A stretch of 64,000 nt of DNA from Streptomyces sp. NBC_00271. Lineage in GTDB: Bacteria > Actinomycetota > Actinomycetes > Streptomycetales > Streptomycetaceae. Shown here piece by piece: positions 59,261 through 64,000 of this stretch. The stretch lies in assembly GCF_036178845.1 (NCBI RefSeq), contig NZ_CP108070.1:8308001-8372000 (forward strand), in the 5' to 3' direction. A program made the translations under genes and the position numbers. The notes below the pieces were generated by a model that searched no databases, had not been told where the DNA came from, and worked only from the letters and a program-made list of their open reading frames with translations. Each line of letters opens with the position of its first letter. The stretch's first letter is position 1.

Positions 59261-59380
59261 CCAGGGTGCCCGTTTTCCTCTCAGGGCTCTCCAAGGCGCC
59301 CGACTTCCTCTCCACGCTCTCCAGGGTGCTCCCTTTCCGCTCAACGCTCCCCAGGGCACCCCTTTTCCCGCACTGCCCTC
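59261..59380. repeat. Four 30-bp tandem repeats between permease and binding-protein genes
   Basis: Units at 59261, 59291, 59321 and 59351 begin CCAGGGTGCC, CCAAGGCGCC, CCAGGGTGCT and CCAGGGCACC, each followed by a pyrimidine-rich TTTTCCTCTC-type half. The array lies inside an operon, 18 bp after the permease stop, and ends about 20 bp before the next start. Confidence 0.88.
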
Positions 59381-59400
59381 TCACAAGGACGTGACCCATC

Positions 59401-60465
59401 ATGCGCAAGACCGCCAGATACTCCGCGCTGGCAGCCGCCGGTCTGCTCGCCCTCTCCTCGCTCACCGCCTGCGCCAACGACGCGGCCTCCACCACCGCCG
59501 ACTCCGGCAGCAACGGGGGCGGCGGCAAGGGGGAGCACGTCAAGATCATGGTCGGTGGCCTGGACAAGGTCATCTACATGCCGGCGATGCTCACGCAGCG
59601 GCTCGGCTACTTCAACGACGAGGGTTTGGATGTCGAACTCCTGAGTGAGCCGGCCGGTGTGCAGGCGGAGACCGCACTCGTGTCCGGACAGGTCCAGGGA
59701 GCCGTCGGCTTCTACGACCACACTCTCGACCTGCAGACCAAGGGCAAGGCCGTGGAGTCCGTCGTGCAGTTCTCGCACGCGCCCGGCGAGGTGGAGATCG
59801 TCTCCAACAAGCGAGCGGAGGACATCACCTCGCCCAAGGACTTCAAGGGCAAGAAGCTCGGCGTCACCGGGCTCGGTTCCTCCACCGACTTCCTCACCAA
59901 GTACCTCGCGGTCAAGAATGGTGTGAAGGTCAGCGAGTTCGCGCCGGTCGCCGTCGGCGCGGGTCCGACCTTCGTCTCGGCGCTCCAGAAGGGGGCCATC
60001 GACGGCGGCATGACGACGGACCCGACCGTCGCCACCGTCCTGCAGAAGGGCCTCGGCAAGGTGCTCGTCGACATGCGTACGCCGAGTGGATCACAGGAGG
60101 CGCTCGGCGGTCCGTATCCCTCGTCCAGCCTCTACATGCAGACGGACTGGGTGAACGGCCACAAGGAGACGGTCCAGAAGCTGGCCAACGCCTTCGTGAA
60201 GACCCTCAAGTGGATGTCCACGCACAGCGCCTCCGAGATCGCCGCCAAGATGCCTGCCGACTACTCCCAGGGCAACAAGACGCTCTACGCGACCGCCATC
60301 CAGAGCACGCTGCCGATGTTCACCAAGGATGGCGTGATGCCCGTGGACGGCCCCGAGACCGTCGAGAAGGTACTTAAGGCGTTCAACCCCAACATCAAGA
60401 ACGCCAAGGTGGACCTGAGCAAGACGTACACCACGGAGTTCGTGAAGAAGGCCGTCACTGGCTGA
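59401..60465 (+). CDS. Periplasmic (lipoprotein) substrate-binding protein, NMT1/THI5-like
   Basis: The 354 aa protein has a lipoprotein signal (ALAAAGLLALSSLTAC, lipobox LTAC) and the NMT1/THI5-like fold landmarks KVIYMPAMLTQRLGYFNDEGLDVEL, KLGVTGLGSSTDFLT and ALQKGAIDGGMTTDP. It delivers a small substrate to the ABC permease. The CitA/CitB-type regulators around it suggest a carboxylate, but the class also binds sulfonates and pyrimidine precursors. Its 3' end is duplicated downstream. Confidence 0.9.
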   Translation: MRKTARYSALAAAGLLALSSLTACANDAASTTADSGSNGGGGKGEHVKIMVGGLDKVIYMPAMLTQRLGYFNDEGLDVELLSEPAGVQAETALVSGQVQGAVGFYDHTLDLQTKGKAVESVVQFSHAPGEVEIVSNKRAEDITSPKDFKGKKLGVTGLGSSTDFLTKYLAVKNGVKVSEFAPVAVGAGPTFVSALQKGAIDGGMTTDPTVATVLQKGLGKVLVDMRTPSGSQEALGGPYPSSSLYMQTDWVNGHKETVQKLANAFVKTLKWMSTHSASEIAAKMPADYSQGNKTLYATAIQSTLPMFTKDGVMPVDGPETVEKVLKAFNPNIKNAKVDLSKTYTTEFVKKAVTG

Positions 60466-60551
60466 GGAAGAAGGCCACCAAGGACACCGCTGGCGGAGAA
60501 ATGAAGGCCGCCACTGGTCCTGCTCCAGGTCCAGGTCCAGGTCCTGGTCCA
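60445..60551. repeat. Partial copies of the binding-protein 3' end and a GGTCCA microsatellite
   Basis: AAGAAGGCCGTCACTGGCTGA (60445-60465, gene end) is echoed by AAGAAGGCC...CCGCTGG (from 60468) and ATGAAGGCCGCCACTGG (60501-60517). It is followed by repeated GGTCC(A/T) hexamers to about 60551. Only partial identity, so degenerate copies. Confidence 0.65.
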
Positions 60552-60621
60552 GAGCGGGGCGCGGCCTCTTCCCCCGCCCCGTGGCCCCGCCTTCGGGATC
60601 TCCCCCTCTTCGGCCGTGCCC

Positions 60622-61302
60622 TCAGGCGCGGGTCGCCCAGACGTAGCGATGCTCCGGGCGGCCCGCGTCGCCGTATTTGAGGGTCAGCCTGGCCCGTCCC
60701 GTGCGCTCCAGGAGCTTCAGATAGCGCTGGGCGGTCTGTCGGCTCAGTCCGGTCTCCTCGGCGATCTCCTGGGCCGACAGCGGCCCCTCGGCGGTCACCA
60801 GGGCCCGCCGGACGAGCTCCGCGGTCGTGGGGGAGTGCCCTTTGGGCAGGTCCGGCTCCGCACTCGCCGACAGGGCGCCGAAAATCCGGTCCACCTGGGC
60901 CTGTTCGGCCTCGCCGCCGACGTCGAGCGTGCGGCGCAGACCCGCGTACGCCTCCAGCTTGGCCCGCAGGCCCGCGAAGGCGAACGGTTTGACCAGGTAC
61001 TGCAGGGCGCCCTGCCGCATGGCTGCCTGGACGGTCGAGATGTCGCGGGCCGCGGTCACCATGATGACGTCGGTCTGGTGGCCGCGCCGCCGCATCTCCT
61101 GGACGACCGCGAGGCCCGTCTCGTCGGGCAGGTAGTGGTCCATCAGGACCAGGTCCAGGTGGGGCAGCGTCTCTATCCCGTGCAGCGCCTCGGCGGCGTT
61201 GTGCGCCTCGCCGGCGACACGGAAGCCGGGCACCTTGTCGACGTACGCGGCATTGACCCGCGCGACCCGCGTGTCGTCGTCCACGACCAGGACCTCGATC
61301 AT
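60622..61302 (-). CDS. CitB/DcuR-family response regulator paired with a CitA-type kinase
   Basis: The 226 aa protein has a receiver (Asp55 in LVLMDHYLPDETGLAVV; VKPF) and the same C-terminal helix-turn-helix and KYGDAGRPEHRYVW ending as the regulator at 56.7-57.4 kb, to which it is clearly paralogous. The start ATG at 61302 overlaps the kinase stop by 4 bp (kinase is transcribed first). Its likely targets are the ABC operon and perhaps the symporter genes. Confidence 0.92.
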   Translation of the reverse strand: MIEVLVVDDDTRVARVNAAYVDKVPGFRVAGEAHNAAEALHGIETLPHLDLVLMDHYLPDETGLAVVQEMRRRGHQTDVIMVTAARDISTVQAAMRQGALQYLVKPFAFAGLRAKLEAYAGLRRTLDVGGEAEQAQVDRIFGALSASAEPDLPKGHSPTTAELVRRALVTAEGPLSAQEIAEETGLSRQTAQRYLKLLERTGRARLTLKYGDAGRPEHRYVWATRA

Positions 61303-63173
61303 CGCGACTCCTCCTCGGCGGTCGTGGCGGCGGTGGCGCCGGTGGTGTTCTGGGAGAACGTGTCCGGCTGTCGTACGAGTTCCGGTGCGGGCCCGCGGCT
61401 GGGTTCGCCCTCCGGGCCCGGCATGAGGCCTTCCGCCGGCACCAGACCTTTCGCCGGCATCAGACCTTCCGCCGGCATCAGACCTTCCGCCTGCACCAGG
61501 CCTTCCGTCGGCACCAGGCCTTCCGTCGGCACCAGGCTTTCCGTCGGCCCGAGACCGGCCTCCGTGAGCGCTTCCGGCAGTACGACCGTGAACTCCGCGC
61601 CCCCTCCGTCGGCCTCCGCCGCCTCCGCGCTGCCTCCTTGCCGCTCGGCGAGCCGGCGCACCAGGGAGAGCCCGAGTCCGCGTTTGCCGTGCGCCGGTGG
61701 CTTCTTGGTGGACCACCCGTCCGTGAAGATCAGCTCCCGCCGCTCCGCCGGAATTCCGGGCCCGGTGTCCCGTACGCGCAGCACGGCCGTGCGTCCCTCG
61801 GCGCGCAATTCGACCTCTACGCGCGCGTGCGGGGTGCCCGCGACGGCGTCGAGTGCGTTGTCGACCAGGTTGCCCACGACGGTGACCAGCCCCCGCGGGT
61901 CGACCAGCCGGTCGGGCAGCCGGGTCCCGTCCGCGACCCAGAGAGCCACCCCGCGCTCGGCCGCCACCGTGGCCTTGCCGACCAGCAGGGCGGCCAGCAG
62001 CGGATCGTGGATCTTCTCGGTGACCTGTTCCGCGGTGACCCTGTGGTCGCCGACCACCTCGCCGACGAACTCCACGGCGTCGTCGTACATCTCCAGCTCC
62101 AGCAGCCCAAGGACCGTGTGCATCCGGTTGGCGTGCTCATGGTCCTGCGCGCGCAGGGCGTCGATCAGACCGTGGGTCGAGTCGAGTTCACGGCCCAGTT
62201 GCTCCAGTTCCGTGCGGTCGCGCAGGGTGGCCACGGCGCCGCCGTCGTCGGTCGGCATGCGGTTGGCGACCAGGACGCGCTGACCGCGCACCGTCAGCAG
62301 ATCCGTGCCGGTGACCCGTCCGGCCAGCACATCGGTCGTGCGGCCCGGCCCGAGCACGTCGTCGAGCGGCTGCCCGATGGCCTCCGCGTCGAGCCCGAGC
62401 AGGCGCTGCGCCTCGTCGTTGAGGAGCCGTACGCGGCCGACACGGTCCAGGGCGATGACGCCCTCCCGAATGCCGTGCAGCATCGCCTCGCGCTCCGCGA
62501 GCAACGCCGAGATGTCGGAGAACGCCAGGTCACGGGTCTGTCGCTGGACCCGACGGGAGAGCAGGTACGCGGCGAACGCGCCGACGGCCAGGGCCCCGCC
62601 CGCGTACGCGAGGAGTCCCGGGATCGAGTGGATCAGCCGGGCGCGCACACTGTCATACTCGATGCCCACGGAGACCGCGCCGATGATGTGCCCGTCGGCG
62701 TCGCGCAGCGGTACCTTGCCGCGGGCCGAGCGCCCCAGCGTGCCGCTGTCGATCTCCATGACGTCCTCGCCGGCCAGGGCCTTCTTGGGAGAGGTCGAGA
62801 CGACCCTGCCGATCTGCGAGGTGTCCTTGTGCGACCAGCGCACCCAGTGCGTGTTCATCACCACGACGTACTCGGCCTTGCTGGCCTTGCGGATCCGTTC
62901 CGCGGCGACCTGTACGGGGCCGTTCACGGACGGCAGGGTCGTCTGCAGGTCCCTGGCGATCTGCGGCTGGGCCGCCGTGGTCTGCGCGATCGCGAGTGCT
63001 CGGTGCATGGCCTCGTCGTCGAGCTGGGCACTGAGCGGGGCGAGGAACAGCCCGGTCGCGAGTACGGCGACCCCGGCGGCTATCGCCACCTGCATCAGCA
63101 GCACCTGTGAGAACGCCCGCCGCGGCAGACCGAGGCGCAGTCGTCGTGCGGGGGGAGTGGGGCTCATACCCAT
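61299..63173 (-). CDS. CitA/DcuS-family sensor histidine kinase with an extended repetitive C-terminus
   Basis: The 624 aa protein has a first membrane helix (VLLMQVAIAAGVAVLATGLFL), a periplasmic PAS/PDC-like sensor domain of the CitA type (about 40-185), a second helix (LLAYAGGALAVGAFAAYLL), a cytoplasmic PAS domain, then the kinase core. The His site reads RAQDHEHANRMHTVLGLLELE, and the ATPase has VGNLVDNALDA and KRGLGLSLVRR. The final 80 residues contain six to seven EGLxPA repeats that are not part of the family. Start is uncertain: ATG at 63173 or 63167, without a good ribosome binding site. Confidence 0.88.
   Translation of the reverse strand: MGMSPTPPARRLRLGLPRRAFSQVLLMQVAIAAGVAVLATGLFLAPLSAQLDDEAMHRALAIAQTTAAQPQIARDLQTTLPSVNGPVQVAAERIRKASKAEYVVVMNTHWVRWSHKDTSQIGRVVSTSPKKALAGEDVMEIDSGTLGRSARGKVPLRDADGHIIGAVSVGIEYDSVRARLIHSIPGLLAYAGGALAVGAFAAYLLSRRVQRQTRDLAFSDISALLAEREAMLHGIREGVIALDRVGRVRLLNDEAQRLLGLDAEAIGQPLDDVLGPGRTTDVLAGRVTGTDLLTVRGQRVLVANRMPTDDGGAVATLRDRTELEQLGRELDSTHGLIDALRAQDHEHANRMHTVLGLLELEMYDDAVEFVGEVVGDHRVTAEQVTEKIHDPLLAALLVGKATVAAERGVALWVADGTRLPDRLVDPRGLVTVVGNLVDNALDAVAGTPHARVEVELRAEGRTAVLRVRDTGPGIPAERRELIFTDGWSTKKPPAHGKRGLGLSLVRRLAERQGGSAEAAEADGGGAEFTVVLPEALTEAGLGPTESLVPTEGLVPTEGLVQAEGLMPAEGLMPAKGLVPAEGLMPGPEGEPSRGPAPELVRQPDTFSQNTTGATAATTAEEESR
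61421..61546. repeat. Seven in-frame 18-bp repeats in the CitA-type kinase
   Basis: Seven 18-bp units of the type GCACCAGGCCTTCCGTCG lie at 61421-61546, encoding (on the minus strand) EGLVPT, EGLVQA, EGLMPA and similar hexapeptides. Two units are identical. Period is six codons. Confidence 0.92.
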
Positions 63174-63286
63174 GACGGTACGGGGGAGCGCGCACCGGGC
63201 CGAAGGGAGTGTGGCGTGGATCTCTTGAGTGGCGTGTGCGGAAGCTGTGGTCGGCGGGTAGGGGCCGGCCTGCTCAGGAGTCCTGG

Positions 63287-64000
63287 TCAGCAGGCTACGG
63301 GGATCGTGGCCCGGGGCATCTCCCGTACGGCCACCACGTCCATCCGGGCCGGGGAACCCAGCGCCGAACCGCAGCTCTCCGGGCGGGGCGGCAGTGAGGC
63401 GCCCTGCGCGACGATGACGCGCCACAGGCGCCCGTCGGTGTGGGCGACGGTCACCTCCCAGCGCGGCGCCGCGCCCTGCGTGCGGACCACGCCGAGGGCT
63501 TCCGCGGCGTGCTCCCCGCAGGCCCTGCGCACGGCCAGCTCCGCCGCCTGCCCGGGCCGCTCCCACGCCGAGTTGCCACGGCAGCCCTCCGTGACGACGC
63601 GGCCGTCCCGCACGCCTTCGAGGATCTCCTTGACCGCGTGGGCCTCGGCCCGCCCATAGGCGTATCCGTACGGCAGGACGAGCAGGGTGGGCGAGAAGCG
63701 GTGGCCGCCGAGATGGGTGACCTCCCACGCGCCCGCCACGCCCGAGGCGGCGAGTTCCGCCGCGAGGGGGCGGCCCAGGAGCGCGCAGCAGCGGTCGCGC
63801 TTGCCGTTGGTGCAGACGAGCGCGAGCGGGTCGCCCGTGTGGAGCCGACCCTGGAGAGCCGCGTCGAAGGTGCGCGGGTCTCCCGTGCCGAGCGCGGTGA
63901 AGTCCAGGTCGAGCAACCGCTCAGGAGCGCACGTCGTGGCGCTGTGCAGCCACACGTTGCCCGGGGTGGTGTGAGCCGCGTACACCTGGCGCTCGGCGGG
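63287..64000 (-). CDS. Sucrase/ferredoxin-like protein, 5' end outside the window
   Basis: The frame is open to the right edge of the window, so the N-terminus is missing. The visible 238 residues contain LVCTNGKRDRCCALLGRPLA, THLGGHRFSPTLLVLPYG and VTEGCRGNSAW, the Cys/His pattern of the sucrase/ferredoxin-like family, thought to be thioredoxin-fold ferredoxin-like proteins. Substrate or partner unknown. It is on the same strand as, and upstream of, the CitA-type kinase gene. Confidence 0.85.
   Translation of the reverse strand, partial: PAERQVYAAHTTPGNVWLHSATTCAPERLLDLDFTALGTGDPRTFDAALQGRLHTGDPLALVCTNGKRDRCCALLGRPLAAELAASGVAGAWEVTHLGGHRFSPTLLVLPYGYAYGRAEAHAVKEILEGVRDGRVVTEGCRGNSAWERPGQAAELAVRRACGEHAAEALGVVRTQGAAPRWEVTVAHTDGRLWRVIVAQGASLPPRPESCGSALGSPARMDVVAVREMPRATIPVAC

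Noticed and set aside
1..64000. Prophage, integrative element or transposon in the window
   Set aside because: No integrase, transposase, tRNA-flanked attachment site or phage structural gene was seen; gene order is ordinary Streptomyces core.

Overview
The window is high-GC DNA (roughly 70% by eye) with actinobacterial start codons (many GTG, one TTG), GGAGG-type ribosome binding sites and strong third-position G/C bias. Gene content and order (miaA-dapF-rshA-hflX, lexA/nrdR-nrdJ, whiH-hrdB-parE) are those of a Streptomyces chromosome core region. From memory the order matches the SCO5790 to SCO5829 stretch of S. coelicolor. No tRNA, rRNA, CRISPR array, transposase or phage gene was seen.

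Layout. 1-8 kb: tail of a LigB-like protein, two small acidic or antitoxin-like proteins, miaA, a membrane protein, dapF, the RelA/SpoT homologue rshA and an M1 peptidase. 8-11.5 kb: hflX, then a decayed copy and an intact copy of an exported serine protease. 11.7-18.4 kb: a four-gene NRPS-independent siderophore (NIS) operon (DABA-type aminotransferase, IucA/IucC synthetase, AlcB-type acyltransferase, second IucA/IucC synthetase). It lacks the decarboxylase and N-hydroxylase usual for hydroxamates. 18.4-26.3 kb: DNA damage and dNTP supply (DinG-family helicase convergent with lexA; nrdR-nrdJ). 26.3-34 kb: TerD protein, DUF4937 protein, histidine phosphatase, ADP-ribosylglycohydrolase, an MFS exporter with a divergent TetR regulator and twin operators, rnhB and a proline-rich protein. 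34-42.5 kb: RecQ with a phosphoribosyltransferase-like tail, a DUF4192 protein, a debranching-enzyme-like protein and a NUDIX/NrtR regulator. 42.5-51.7 kb: a single-chain ABC protein, whiH, hrdB, a secreted trypsin, a DUF7455 zinc protein and parE. 52-64 kb: a NarL-type two-component system with a DUF485/ActP acetate-type symporter, then an ABC uptake system bracketed by two paralogous CitB-type regulators (one with a CitA-type kinase), and a partial sucrase/ferredoxin-like gene.

The most striking feature is not a gene. Gene-to-gene gaps repeatedly hold degenerate tandem arrays, each with its own unit length (15, 20, 22, 23, 30, about 32 and 36 bp) and its own sequence. In at least five places short tandem copies of a gene's own 3' end, stop codon included, follow the gene (dapF, first IucA/IucC gene, serine protease, terD-family gene, substrate-binding protein gene). 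Similar short-period expansions sit inside coding sequences (His-rich stretch of the second NIS synthetase, C-terminus of the CitA-type kinase, N-terminus of HrdB, linker of the ABC protein). The largest, about 20 copies of a 20-bp unit, lies between the two SOS genes dinG-like and lexA. Two repeat sequences that I recognise as widespread in Streptomyces also occur, one of them in frame inside rshA.

Regulatory sites that can be read directly: a LexA box at lexA, a candidate NrdR site before nrdR, twin 20-bp TetR operators, a pair of inverted DnaA boxes between recQ and the DUF4192 gene, a leaderless NrtR-type promoter with an internal inverted repeat, a candidate sigma-WhiG promoter at whiH, and several strong hairpin terminators.
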